Below are positions 33,430 to 41,980 of a stretch of 64,000 nt of DNA, in pieces. Below the pieces are notes generated by a model. It saw nothing but the letters and a program-made list of their open reading frames with translations, ran no database searches and was not told the origin of the DNA. Position 1 is the first letter of the stretch; every line of letters starts with the position of its first letter. Origin of the DNA: Saprospiraceae bacterium (GTDB lineage: Bacteria > Bacteroidota > Bacteroidia > Chitinophagales > Saprospiraceae); NCBI GenBank assembly GCA_028284395.1, contig JANQRV010000637.1, forward strand, positions 62,001 through 126,000. Direction: 5' to 3'. The position numbers and the translations under genes are program-made.

Positions 33430-36105
33430 ATGTTGAATACCTTCCGAACGATTCTCTTTATAGGTTTATTCGTCCTGCCTTTTCATGCCGCCTGCCAAAT
33501 CATCGAAGTGTCGGGAACCGTGGTTGATCAGGATTCGGGTGAACCAATGCCCTATGCCAATATTCAGGTAGCGGGTGGTGGTTTAGGAACTTCGACCAAT
33601 AGTCTTGGGGCTTTCGTTTTGAAGATTCCGGATGCCTATGCGGATGGAACCGTTTTGGTTTCTTTCATTGGATACCAAACAAAACGACTCGCGATTCCCA
33701 CCATTCAGAAAAGAATAACGGTATTGTTAGCTCCGGATCGAACGAATTTACCGGAGATAGTAGTCACCCCTCCCAATGTATTGGAATTGGTGAAACAGGC
33801 ATTCCTGAAAGTTCCTGAGAACTACAACCTCGATCCCCATGTTAGAACTGGTTTTTTAAGGGATCGGACGCTCAGTGATGGCAAATTTGTAGGCTTTAAA
33901 GAAGTGCTCTTCGAGGTATATGCCCGGGGGCGAAAGAGGAGAGTCGGATTGCTAAAAGGTAGATATGCAGAAGATAAGAAATTGAAAAGTCAGGTCCATC
34001 ATTCAACTTACAACTCCATACAGCCAATCTGGGGAAATTTACCTGGTGAATATCTAATGCTGGAAATTGATCGACCGAAAAACAAAGGTATTGAGGATTA
34101 TTATGATTTTATTTGGCGAAAATCGATAAACATCAATGGAGAAGAGGTGATGGTTATTGACTTCGATCAAAAAGATGGACTGAGAAAATCTCTGCTAAAG
34201 GGGAAATTGTACATCGAGCGCTCATCGTTAGCTTTTGTTGCAATGGATCTGAACTTAAGTCCAAAGGGTAAGAAGTTTCTTAAGACAAACCGGGGTTGGA
34301 ATGGTGGTAGATCTGGTCGTTTCCCGCTTAAAATGATGCTTAAGGAACAACAGATTTACCTTCAATACGAAAAAAGTGAGGGCAAGTGGTATTTGAAGAC
34401 CGCTACCTGGAATTTATCATCTGAGATTCGACACCAGTTTTTCTGGTATGATGGAGGTACTGCAAATCTAGATTATCAGTCCGAAAGGGTGATGACTTCT
34501 ACCGATTTTACCAACACCCCCAGTCAGGTTGATAGCCTTTTAGAGCACAGTGCTCTTTCCATTCACGAGATGGAACTTAAAGTCGGAGAAGAGAATTATG
34601 AAGAAGCATTTTGGGGAGCATACAATTATCTTAGATCCGACTTAGATTTCAATCAAGTGGCTGCCAAAATGAATGAAAATAACATCGCTTGGGAAAAAGA
34701 AATGAAAGCAAAGTTGCTGGCAGAGTTTGCTCGCAAGAAAAAGAGTCGATCCGCTAAGAAATTTGGAGAAGATCTCGTCTATTTCAAAGACATGATGGAG
34801 CAAACCCATCCCGGTTTATTTTGGTATACAACCGAAAAGCAATGGAACAAAATGATAGAAGAGGCGGAAAGCTACGTTCGAATCATCAAAGAAGAACGGG
34901 ATTTTGATAAATTGATCAGTGCTTTGACCGCTAAAATCGATTGCGGTCATACGGATGTTCTGCCGGCCAAATCCTGGGAAGATTACCAAAATTTTTATGG
35001 TAAAAAACTACCATTGAAATTGATGTTCGCAAATGGTCGGGCATATACCATGGGCAATCCTTGTGCGGCGTCCGAGCCAGTACACATTTACGAGCTGTCG
35101 ACTATTAACAAGCAATCGGTACCAGGGCTTATTCAGGAATTTAAGAACTATATTTCGACAGATGGAGCTAATGAAACTTACAAAGAGTACGTGCTTCAGG
35201 AAGAATTTGCTAATCTATACGCCCGATACATCAATACTCCCGAGTCTTTTGAAATTGATGGTGTGGACCAGATTGACGGTACCAAATTCGGATGTTCGAT
35301 AAATGCCCGGGTTGGAGGCCATGAAGCAGTGACCCCCAAAGAATCTTTATATGATTATTCGATTGACAACAAACGTAAGCTGGCGCGGTTGCGCATACGA
35401 TCATTTGAAGATGATCCTTTGGAGGAGACTGGATTTGCTACGTTTTTAAACATCTTTTTCCAAAAGCTGAGGGAGAAAGCCACGGAGCATCTAATTATTG
35501 ATCTGCGGAACAATAGGGGGGGCAATGGAGAATTTGGGGCTCTGTTGTTTTCTTACTTGACGAATGCGCCTTTTCAATATTTGGAGCGATTGTCGGTTGC
35601 GACCATTGACCCGCGTTATCTCAATCGCCTAACTTTTGAACAGGTTTCTTTATTAGAGGCCGTACCAGACTATCTTGATAATATCCGAAGCGAAGATGAT
35701 ATCTTTCTGTATACCGATCATAGGAATTTGGGTACACAAGAGCCCAGTAGCTTCAATTACAGCGGAAAGATCTATGTGTTGATTAATGGTGGGACCTATT
35801 CTACCGCAGCTGAATTTTCAGCCATTGTCCGATCCAATAAAAGAGCAGTTTTTATAGGAGAAGAGAGTGGTGGAGGGTATTTTGGCAACTCAAGTTTTGG
35901 TACACCCGTTTTCGAATTGCCAAACAGCAAAATTCGAATTCAAGTACCGCTGGCGAAATTGGAAATGGCAGTCGATGATGATCATCCGAAGGGAAAGGGG
36001 GTATTGCCAGATTACCCCGTTAAGTATTCAATTGCTGAAATGGGCCAGCAGATAGACAAGGAAATGGCGGTAGCTTTGCGCTTAATCGATGAATCTCTAC
36101 GATAA
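33430..36105 (+). CDS. Exported chimera: CarboxypepD-like domain, unknown middle, S41 protease
   Basis: 891 residues from ATG 33430 (chosen for the signal peptide TILFIGLFVLPFHAACQ). Residues ~22-110 are a carboxypeptidase-D regulatory-like beta domain (VSGTVVDQDSGEPMPYANIQV, LVSFIGYQTKRLAIP). Residues ~110-430 form the middle region that often follows this domain in Bacteroidota; it has no catalytic motif I can name. Residues ~450-880 are an S41 tail-specific protease: ITAKIDCGHTDVLP, IIDLRNNRGGNGEF and nucleophile Ser791 in GGTYSTAAEFS, with ESGGGYFGNSSFG after it. The two parts normally occur as separate proteins. Periplasmic or outer-membrane-facing proteolysis is expected. The stop overlaps the methyltransferase start by 17 bases. 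Confidence 0.8.
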   Translation: MLNTFRTILFIGLFVLPFHAACQIIEVSGTVVDQDSGEPMPYANIQVAGGGLGTSTNSLGAFVLKIPDAYADGTVLVSFIGYQTKRLAIPTIQKRITVLLAPDRTNLPEIVVTPPNVLELVKQAFLKVPENYNLDPHVRTGFLRDRTLSDGKFVGFKEVLFEVYARGRKRRVGLLKGRYAEDKKLKSQVHHSTYNSIQPIWGNLPGEYLMLEIDRPKNKGIEDYYDFIWRKSININGEEVMVIDFDQKDGLRKSLLKGKLYIERSSLAFVAMDLNLSPKGKKFLKTNRGWNGGRSGRFPLKMMLKEQQIYLQYEKSEGKWYLKTATWNLSSEIRHQFFWYDGGTANLDYQSERVMTSTDFTNTPSQVDSLLEHSALSIHEMELKVGEENYEEAFWGAYNYLRSDLDFNQVAAKMNENNIAWEKEMKAKLLAEFARKKKSRSAKKFGEDLVYFKDMMEQTHPGLFWYTTEKQWNKMIEEAESYVRIIKEERDFDKLISALTAKIDCGHTDVLPAKSWEDYQNFYGKKLPLKLMFANGRAYTMGNPCAASEPVHIYELSTINKQSVPGLIQEFKNYISTDGANETYKEYVLQEEFANLYARYINTPESFEIDGVDQIDGTKFGCSINARVGGHEAVTPKESLYDYSIDNKRKLARLRIRSFEDDPLEETGFATFLNIFFQKLREKATEHLIIDLRNNRGGNGEFGALLFSYLTNAPFQYLERLSVATIDPRYLNRLTFEQVSLLEAVPDYLDNIRSEDDIFLYTDHRNLGTQEPSSFNYSGKIYVLINGGTYSTAAEFSAIVRSNKRAVFIGEESGGGYFGNSSFGTPVFELPNSKIRIQVPLAKLEMAVDDDHPKGKGVLPDYPVKYSIAEMGQQIDKEMAVALRLIDESLR

Positions 36106-36706
36106 ATATATTCTTCCGAAGGTAACCCACTGGGCTTGTTCTGCTGGCCCCGTGATGAAGCAAAGGCAAAAGATTGTACCGCATGCTCGGGGGCGGGTAC
36201 TGGAGATCGGTATTGGCTCTGGTAGGAACTTGGCTTTATATGATCAAGAGAAAGTGATCCATCTTTGGGGGTTAGATCCTGCCCGAGAAATGTGGGATCT
36301 CGCTGCCGATGAAATTGAAAAAAGTGGGGTCCAGGTGGAATTCCTCCAAGCTTCAGCGGAAAGCATCCCGCTGGAGGCGAATCAGGTAGATTCGGTTGTA
36401 ATGACCTATACCATGTGTACGATTCCAGATGTTTCCTCCGCTTTGTCTGAGATAAAGAGGGTGCTCAAACCGTCCGGGCAACTATACTTCTGTGAACATG
36501 GCCTGGCTCCCGATCTTTCTGTGCGAAAATGGCAAGACCGGCTTAATCCAATCTGGAAAAAATTGGGAGGAGGTTGCCATTTAAATCGGGACATTCCCTC
36601 ACTCTTGAGAAGTAATGGGATCCATTTATTGGATTTGAAATCAATGTATATTCCAGGGTGGAAAATTGCTTGCTTCAACTACTGGGGGACCGCCAAGGCC
36701 AAATGA
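36089..36706 (+). CDS. Class I SAM-dependent methyltransferase
   Basis: 205 residues. Motif I is VLEIGIGSGRNLALY; the acidic residue after strand 2 is Asp in GLDPAREM; motif II region VDSVVMTYTMCTIPD and post-II VLKPSGQLYFCEHG follow. The length and CEHG pattern resemble the METTL7/thiol- or lipid-directed methyltransferase group. The substrate is unknown. It overlaps the end of the S41 gene by 17 bases in another frame, so translational coupling is possible. Confidence 0.85.
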   Translation: MNLYDKYILPKVTHWACSAGPVMKQRQKIVPHARGRVLEIGIGSGRNLALYDQEKVIHLWGLDPAREMWDLAADEIEKSGVQVEFLQASAESIPLEANQVDSVVMTYTMCTIPDVSSALSEIKRVLKPSGQLYFCEHGLAPDLSVRKWQDRLNPIWKKLGGGCHLNRDIPSLLRSNGIHLLDLKSMYIPGWKIACFNYWGTAKAK

Positions 36707-36773
36707 AAGGGCTTTCGGCGGTTCCGAAAAATTACTAATTTACACCTCATTAATCCACTATTTCACGATCGTT

Positions 36774-37373
36774 ATGAAGAAAATAATCTTTTCTCTAGGA
36801 CTACTATACTTTTTGTTGACGTCTGCATTAATCGCTCAGGAAAAATTACCCTTTTACGAAATTCCCGCGGCACCGGAATCCTACACTTCTGCAAACGTCA
36901 TGGGGCGCTTGGTGGACGGGCTGGGCTTTCGGTACTATTGGGCAACAGAAGGGTTGACGGAAAAAGATCTCGGTTATGTTCCTAGAGGAGCGGATGCAAG
37001 AAGTGTACGTGAGACCTTAGAGCATCTTCATGGGCTGGCCACTACGATTTCTACTACAATTGAGGGAAAAGCTATGGAGCGTCCAAGAAAGCCGACTCCG
37101 GAGTCTTTTGCGGAGATGCGTGCGGAAACTCTTCTGTTATTGAAGAAAGCAAGTGATACGTTAAAAGATGAGCAGCAGCCAGATCTGGCTGCTTTGCCCA
37201 TTAAGTTCAAAAGGGGAGATCAGGTATCGGAATTCCCTTTTTGGAACCTCATCAATGGACCTATTGCTGATGCAATTTACCACGCTGGTCAGATCGTTGT
37301 CTTCCGACGGGGGGCAGGTAATCCGATTGATCCTACCGTCAATGTATTTATTGGTAAAAGAATGGGACAATAA
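36774..37373 (+). CDS. Exported DinB-like protein
   Basis: 199 residues from ATG 36774, where a signal peptide begins (IIFSLGLLYFLLTSALIAQ). The mature part is a four-helix DinB/YfiT-type fold: SVRETLEHLHGLATTI carries the first putative metal His, and ADAIYHAGQIVVFRRGAGNPI the last one with the conserved H-x-G-Q-I pattern. DinB relatives bind a metal and often act on thiols, but most are cytosolic; a secreted version is common in Bacteroidota without known function. Six bases separate it from the OmpA gene. Confidence 0.78.
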   Translation: MKKIIFSLGLLYFLLTSALIAQEKLPFYEIPAAPESYTSANVMGRLVDGLGFRYYWATEGLTEKDLGYVPRGADARSVRETLEHLHGLATTISTTIEGKAMERPRKPTPESFAEMRAETLLLLKKASDTLKDEQQPDLAALPIKFKRGDQVSEFPFWNLINGPIADAIYHAGQIVVFRRGAGNPIDPTVNVFIGKRMGQ

Positions 37374-37379
37374 TTTTTC

Positions 37380-38180
37380 ATGAAACCAGTGTTGACAAGA
37401 TTGATTTCCCGTTTGTCTATCTTTCTTTTCACCGCAACTCCAGCCCTCGCCCAAGTGGAGCTATTTTATGATGTTGGAGTTTTTGAGTTGACGGATGCTC
37501 AAAAGAAGATTCTGGTCGTCCATCTGGATTCCCTGGATCAGGATTTGAAGTACGAGATTGAGATACAGGGTTTCGCAGATAAGTTAGGAAGTGCAAGCTC
37601 CAACTTAGTACTATCAAAAAACCGGGCTCGGGCAGTGACCGAATTCATCCTATCTTCTTACGCTACTTTAGTAGATACTACTACCTTCATGGGAATGGGA
37701 GAAATCGAGAGTACAGAAGAGGAACGTAGTTTGTATCGCAAGGTTCGTATTGATTTTGTGGTGCGAGAAGCTGTAAGATCAACTGAAGAAAAAGAAATCC
37801 CTTTGATTCTTCCAGAGTTGAAAGTAGGAGAAAGCTATGTTGTCGAAGGGTTGAATTTCAAGACTGGACGGGCAATTCTTCTCAAAGAATCATTTCCGAA
37901 AATTAAACAGCTCTTCTTGTGGCTCAAAAGAAACAAGTCCATCGAAGTTGAAATCCAAGGACATGTATGTTGTTCGATGAACAGCAAAGACCCATTCGTT
38001 AAGACACTTTCGACTGGGCGGGCCAAAGTGATTCACGACATTTTGATTAAGAGTGGCGTCGACCCTAAGCGACTGAGCTATAAAGGCTATGGCTTCAGTA
38101 GGCCAAAATATTTTCCGGAAAAAACAGAAGAAGACCAAAAAGGAAACCGGCGAGTTGAGGTCAAAATCTTAAAAATGTAG
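37380..38180 (+). CDS. Exported protein with two tandem OmpA-like domains
   Basis: 266 residues with signal peptide (LSIFLFTATPALAQ). Residues ~30-130 and ~150-265 each have the OmpA C-terminal peptidoglycan-binding pattern: IEIQGFADKLGSASSNLVLSKNRA in the first, IEVEIQGHVCCSMNSKD and LSTGRAKVIHDILIKSG in the second, ending with GYGFSRPKY and NRRVEVKIL. The first copy has diverged. There is no beta-barrel or lipobox, so a soluble periplasmic protein binding the cell wall is likely. Six bases after the DinB-like gene; probably cotranscribed. Confidence 0.82.
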   Translation: MKPVLTRLISRLSIFLFTATPALAQVELFYDVGVFELTDAQKKILVVHLDSLDQDLKYEIEIQGFADKLGSASSNLVLSKNRARAVTEFILSSYATLVDTTTFMGMGEIESTEEERSLYRKVRIDFVVREAVRSTEEKEIPLILPELKVGESYVVEGLNFKTGRAILLKESFPKIKQLFLWLKRNKSIEVEIQGHVCCSMNSKDPFVKTLSTGRAKVIHDILIKSGVDPKRLSYKGYGFSRPKYFPEKTEEDQKGNRRVEVKILKM

Positions 38181-38217
38181 CAACGCGTTTTATGTTTTTA
38201 CACGTTGTTTTCTTTTT
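38181..38217 (+). terminator. Rho-independent terminator after the OmpA-like gene
   Basis: Stem CAACGCGT (38181-38188) with ACACGTTG (38200-38207), one mismatch, 11-base loop, followed by a T-rich run. It starts right after the stop codon and overlaps the end of the convergent transporter gene. Confidence 0.55.
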
Positions 38218-39116
38218 AAAAACCAAGCGTACATGGCAGGCATTGTATTCCAGGGAAATTCAGAGAGAATCATTAAGATGAGGATCGCCGGATCGAAAAA
38301 TGCAGCAGCAAGCACAATCGCCATGCCGTTATTCTGATAGGCATTCGATAAGACAATGCTGATTCGGTCTTCCGGAGCTTTACGATAACCAATCCAATAG
38401 CCGCTAATATGCAGAAATAAATATACAAGGTACATAATCAGTAATTGCCAGATGATGGATAGAGGGTCTTCGAGCAACAGGTGACGTTGCGAACCAATGG
38501 TCGCGTAAACGAAAAAGAAAAACACGAGGACATTAATTCCAGAGTAATAAGGAATGGTCTGCTCGATCAGAGTTGGCACAAAACGCTTGAGAATCTGGGA
38601 AACAATCATGGGGAGAAAAACTAAAATTGCCAGCTTTTCAAATAACTTGAGTGGATCGATTAGTACTTGCTCTCCTGCCAAAAGAAAAAAGAGCAGAGGG
38701 ACACTTAAAGGGGCTAGAAAGGAAGTAAAAATGGTCAAACTCATGGACAGTTCCACATTGCCTTTCAATAGATCCGCCAATGCTGGTGCTCCAATTCCCG
38801 ATGGCATTGCTGTTAGTAAAAGCATGCCAATGGCCAGTGTCGGCGCAAATAGCCCCAAGGCGAAGTAGATCAAGATCGGCACAACCAATAAAGTCATGAA
38901 AGAAATGAAGAACATCTGGCGTAAGTTCTTCATGCTTTCTATAATCTCCAGAAGATCGATCTTTAAAAAGATGAGGAGTAACATAAAAATGAGAGCGGTT
39001 TCCAAATAATTCATCAGGAAGTGACTGAAACGGGGGTCGATAAACCCCAGGACTAGTCCGGACAACATGAATAACCAAAAATTAGATTCAAGCCATTTTA
39101 TAACTTTCATAGCCAT
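38190..39116 (-). CDS. Bile acid:sodium symporter family (BASS) transporter
   Basis: 308 residues from ATG 39116 (39110 is an alternative); the longer reading from 39167 crosses into the divergent gene's promoter. Nine to ten membrane segments. The family motif is TAMPSGIGAPALADLLKGNVELSMSLTIFTSFLAPLSVPLL, with the conserved discontinuous helix and a second crossover near ILVFLPMIVSQI, plus SNAYQNNGMAIVLAAAFF. Related proteins carry bile acids, pyruvate, pantothenate or other organic anions with Na+. Substrate unknown. It is divergent from the acetyltransferase gene, 55 bases apart. Confidence 0.85.
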   Translation of the reverse strand: MAMKVIKWLESNFWLFMLSGLVLGFIDPRFSHFLMNYLETALIFMLLLIFLKIDLLEIIESMKNLRQMFFISFMTLLVVPILIYFALGLFAPTLAIGMLLLTAMPSGIGAPALADLLKGNVELSMSLTIFTSFLAPLSVPLLFFLLAGEQVLIDPLKLFEKLAILVFLPMIVSQILKRFVPTLIEQTIPYYSGINVLVFFFFVYATIGSQRHLLLEDPLSIIWQLLIMYLVYLFLHISGYWIGYRKAPEDRISIVLSNAYQNNGMAIVLAAAFFDPAILILMILSEFPWNTMPAMYAWFLKRKQRVKT

Positions 39117-39170
39117 AAAGAAATAGGTATCTATTGAATTTTGCAAAATCCAACCACAAAACATCAACTG

Positions 39171-39707
39171 ATGCTGCTCAAGACTGAAAGATTAATTTTG
39201 CAAGAAGTTTGTATAGACGATTGTCACAAACTTCTTGAATTGCATGCGGATCCAAAAGTGAGTCAATTCAATACCCTGCAAGTGCCCGAAAATCAAGATA
39301 CACTACTAAATATCATAGTAGATGCCATCGATGACCAACGAAGGGAGCTTCGGAAGTCTTATCTTTTTACCGTTATACTTCACAAAGGAAATGTTTTTGT
39401 TGGTGATGCGGGGTTAACTCTATCGGCTGACCGTTTCAATATGGGAGAAATTTTCTACAGTCTCGCTCCGGAGTATTGGGGGCAAGGGTTTGCTACGGAG
39501 ATTGCTCGAGAATTGCTTCGTTTTGGTTTCGAGGATCTGAAGCTTCACCGTATTGAAGCTGGCGTAGCTTCCGAAAATCGAGCTTCCGCAAGAGTACTTG
39601 AAAAGGCAGGCCTCCAACGAGAGGGACTTCGCCGGAAGATTTTGCCGATTCGAGGAGAATGGAAAGACAATTACCTCTATGCTATCATATCGGGAGAATT
39701 TTGCTGA
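39171..39707 (+). CDS. GNAT-family N-acetyltransferase (RimJ/RimL type)
   Basis: 178 residues from ATG 39171; an earlier TTG is not needed. Typical order: TERLILQEVCIDDCHKLLEL, strand region KGNVFVGDAGL, GEIFYSLAPEYWGQGFATEIARELLRFGF with the acetyl-CoA pyrophosphate-binding loop (Q-G-F-A-T), LHRIEAGVASENRASARVLEKAGL, and a C-terminal RKILPIRGEWKDNYLYAI. This is the RimJ/RimL-like clan acetylating amines, including ribosomal proteins. Substrate unknown. Confidence 0.9.
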   Translation: MLLKTERLILQEVCIDDCHKLLELHADPKVSQFNTLQVPENQDTLLNIIVDAIDDQRRELRKSYLFTVILHKGNVFVGDAGLTLSADRFNMGEIFYSLAPEYWGQGFATEIARELLRFGFEDLKLHRIEAGVASENRASARVLEKAGLQREGLRRKILPIRGEWKDNYLYAIISGEFC

Positions 39708-39744
39708 CAAGGAACACAATACATTCATTGCTACGTCAAAAGTC

Positions 39745-41184
39745 CTATGGTTTTAGTCGTTTCAGTTCCTCCTGCAAAATTGTGAAGCCTTTTTCCATTT
39801 CTTCAATGTTCATACAGGCAAAGCCCAATCTCGTATAATTTAGTTCTTTGGTGTCGTATTTACTCGCCGGCGAAATCAATAAACCTCGAGACTTCAAGTT
39901 TGTTGCTAGGAGGTCCAGGTTAATGAAAGAAGCGAATTTTGCCCATACAGCCATTCCGCCTTCCGGTACTTTAAAACTGACATAGTCGTAAAGCTCTAAT
40001 GTTAACTGCTTGCACAGAAAATCTCTTCTGCGGCGATATGCCTGTAGCGATTTGTTGAGGTGACGGCGAATCTCGCCCGAATCCAATAAACGACTAATGG
40101 CACGTTCCAAGGTGAAATCACCCATTCTGTCAATGAATCTTCGAATGAGTGAAAGTTGCTCTACAAGCTCCATTGATCCCACTAGAAATCCGATTCGTAA
40201 CCCTGGAGCTACGGTCTTACTGAAGGAACCTACATAGACCACCCGATCCTGATGTTGTAGACTGGCAAGTGGCAATACTGGACTACTATTGTAATGAAAA
40301 TCATAATCGTAATCGTCCTCGAGAATCATGAAATTGTATCGTTCCGCAAGCTGTAACAATTTGAGTCGACGTTCTGGCGAAAGTGTAACGGTCGTAGGAT
40401 GATGGTGGTGAGAAATAACGTATACGAGTCGGATGTTTTTTTGCCGACAACATTCCTCAAGTCGATCTACATCCAATCCATTTTCATCGACGGGAATTGG
40501 CACTCTTTGTCCCTTATGGATCGTAATCAGTCGATTAAAGGCCCAGTATCCCGGGTAACCCACTGCAACGTGTTCACCGGGATGCAAATAATAATTCAAT
40601 AAAAGGTAAAAAGCCATCACACTACCCCGAGTAACCAAAATTTGGTCTATCGATACATTGATACCTCTCGTTTCCCTGAAGTAGTTGGCAAGACTTGTTC
40701 TTAACCGATGGTCTCCCTTTAGTTCTTCTGAATAATTGAGAGAGCGAATGAAGTTACTGTTTTTGAGTAAGCTACTGTATTCGCGGGCCAGTGCTTGCAG
40801 GGGGGCTAAGCGAATATCGGGCGCTCCATCATCAAACTGATAATTGAAATTAGCTTCTGTTATCGCACGGACCGGGCGAACATTAACGGAAGGTTTTTCC
40901 GGTATGACAGCAATTGGCTGCCTTATGGGTAGTTGGTTGTTAACGAAAGTACCGGAGGTCTTTTTACTTTCAATCCATCCTTGTCCATCTAGTTCATTAT
41001 AAGCCGCGACAATAGTTTTTCTATGGACATCAAGCCATTCTGCCATTTGACGGGTACTGGGTAAGCGGCTGCCGGGCGGAATTCTTCCATTACCAATTTC
41101 GTCAATGATGCCTTTGGCAATTTGAAGATAGATTGGCATTTCGGATGACCGATCAATTTCAATGATTGATTTATAGGGAAGCAT
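39745..41184 (-). CDS. MocR/PdxR-family regulator (GntR HTH plus aminotransferase domain)
   Basis: 479 residues. Residues ~5-75 are a GntR winged helix (IYLQIAKGIIDEIGNGRIPPGSRLPSTRQMAEWLDVHRKTIVAAYNEL). Residues ~110-479 are a fold-type I aminotransferase domain with SHHHHPTTVTLSPERR, the Asp of LEDDYDYDFHY and the PLP-lysine in VGSFSKTVAPGLRIGF. Members activate pyridoxal phosphate or GABA/taurine genes and sense PLP. It is divergent from the flavin-split-barrel gene at 41309, the standard MocR arrangement; a perfect inverted repeat lies between them. Confidence 0.93.
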   Translation of the reverse strand: MLPYKSIIEIDRSSEMPIYLQIAKGIIDEIGNGRIPPGSRLPSTRQMAEWLDVHRKTIVAAYNELDGQGWIESKKTSGTFVNNQLPIRQPIAVIPEKPSVNVRPVRAITEANFNYQFDDGAPDIRLAPLQALAREYSSLLKNSNFIRSLNYSEELKGDHRLRTSLANYFRETRGINVSIDQILVTRGSVMAFYLLLNYYLHPGEHVAVGYPGYWAFNRLITIHKGQRVPIPVDENGLDVDRLEECCRQKNIRLVYVISHHHHPTTVTLSPERRLKLLQLAERYNFMILEDDYDYDFHYNSSPVLPLASLQHQDRVVYVGSFSKTVAPGLRIGFLVGSMELVEQLSLIRRFIDRMGDFTLERAISRLLDSGEIRRHLNKSLQAYRRRRDFLCKQLTLELYDYVSFKVPEGGMAVWAKFASFINLDLLATNLKSRGLLISPASKYDTKELNYTRLGFACMNIEEMEKGFTILQEELKRLKP

Positions 41185-41231
41185 ATTGGACTACTTGTGT
41201 ATTTTATATTGGATGACAAAGGTAGTCCAAT
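41185..41231. promoter_or_regulatory. Probable MocR operator
   Basis: ATTGGACTAC (41185-41194) and GTAGTCCAAT (41222-41231) are a perfect 10-bp inverted repeat; between them TTGGATGAC (41209-41217) resembles a third copy. The left arm touches the MocR start codon. Confidence 0.6.
41217..41224 (-). promoter_or_regulatory. Candidate -7 element of the MocR gene
   Basis: TACCTTTG read on the minus strand matches TAnnTTTG, 33 bases before the MocR ATG, overlapping the right arm of the operator. No TTG at -33 spacing. Confidence 0.35.
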
Positions 41232-41238
41232 TTTGGTT

Positions 41239-41246
41239 TAGTTTTG
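41239..41246 (+). promoter_or_regulatory. Candidate -7 element of the PPOX-type gene
   Basis: TAGTTTTG matches TAnnTTTG and lies 63 bases before the ATG at 41309, just outside the operator's right arm. No TTG at the expected distance. Confidence 0.35.
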
Positions 41247-41308
41247 TTGGGAATGGGAAGTTTTATACAGCGTTCGAATTTTTATGAAATAATCAAATTA
41301 TCTACGAA

Positions 41309-41959
41309 ATGGAGACACCGAAAACAAAGTTAAGGAGAATTCCTAGTCGTGGGCACCACGATCATGAGACCATTTATTCAATTCTTGACAAGGAATTTGT
41401 TTGCCACATTGGCTTTATTCACCAGGGATATCCGGTAGTTATTCCTACCTTGTACGGCAGGGACAAAGAATACCTTTACGTCCATGGATCTATGGCCAGC
41501 AGGATGATGAAAGATTTATCAGCAGGTATTCAGCTGAGTTTTACAGTGACTAGGGTGAATTCGTTGGTTTTGGCAAGATCCAGTTTTCATCATTCCATGA
41601 ATTATGAATCGGTGGTACTGTTTGGTACGGCGGAAGAAGTGAAGGATCGTGCCGAGAAAATCCGTGGCTTGAAGGTCGTATCGGACCATATTATCGATGG
41701 GCGTTGGGAAGAAGTCCGACCAATTCTGGACAACGAAATAAAAGCTACGATGCTCTTGAAGATAAAGATAGAAGAAGCTTCTGCAAAGATCAGGGCTCAG
41801 GGTATCAAAGACGATAAGTCGGATTATGATCTGGATATTTGGGCTGGGCTAATTCCTACCCGACGTGTTTGGGGTGAACCCATTCCAGATGAGTTATTAA
41901 GAGAAGGGATCCCGGTTTCACCTTCCGTTGGTAAGTTTCTCAAGAAAATGGGCGAGTAA
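41309..41959 (+). CDS. PPOX-family flavin-binding split-barrel protein
   Basis: 216 residues of the pyridoxamine 5'-phosphate oxidase-like family (nitroimidazole-resistance branch). Signatures: ILDKEFVCHIGFIHQGYPVVIPTLYGRDKEYLYVHGS in the N-terminal barrel strands, SMASRMM for FMN phosphate contact, and LARSSFHHSMNYESVVLFGTA. The C-terminal DIWAGLIPTRRVWGEPIPD is shared by the subfamily often coded opposite MocR regulators. True PdxH has a different C-terminus, so this is not a sure PNP oxidase. Likely FMN- or F420-like cofactor enzyme, cytosolic. The next gene begins 21 bases later. Confidence 0.85.
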   Translation: METPKTKLRRIPSRGHHDHETIYSILDKEFVCHIGFIHQGYPVVIPTLYGRDKEYLYVHGSMASRMMKDLSAGIQLSFTVTRVNSLVLARSSFHHSMNYESVVLFGTAEEVKDRAEKIRGLKVVSDHIIDGRWEEVRPILDNEIKATMLLKIKIEEASAKIRAQGIKDDKSDYDLDIWAGLIPTRRVWGEPIPDELLREGIPVSPSVGKFLKKMGE

Positions 41960-41980
41960 CCATTGGCTAAGCTTGGTATT

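Noticed and set aside
41309-41959. True pyridoxamine phosphate oxidase (PdxH)
   Set aside because: The C-terminal region differs from PdxH and matches the general PPOX-like branch.
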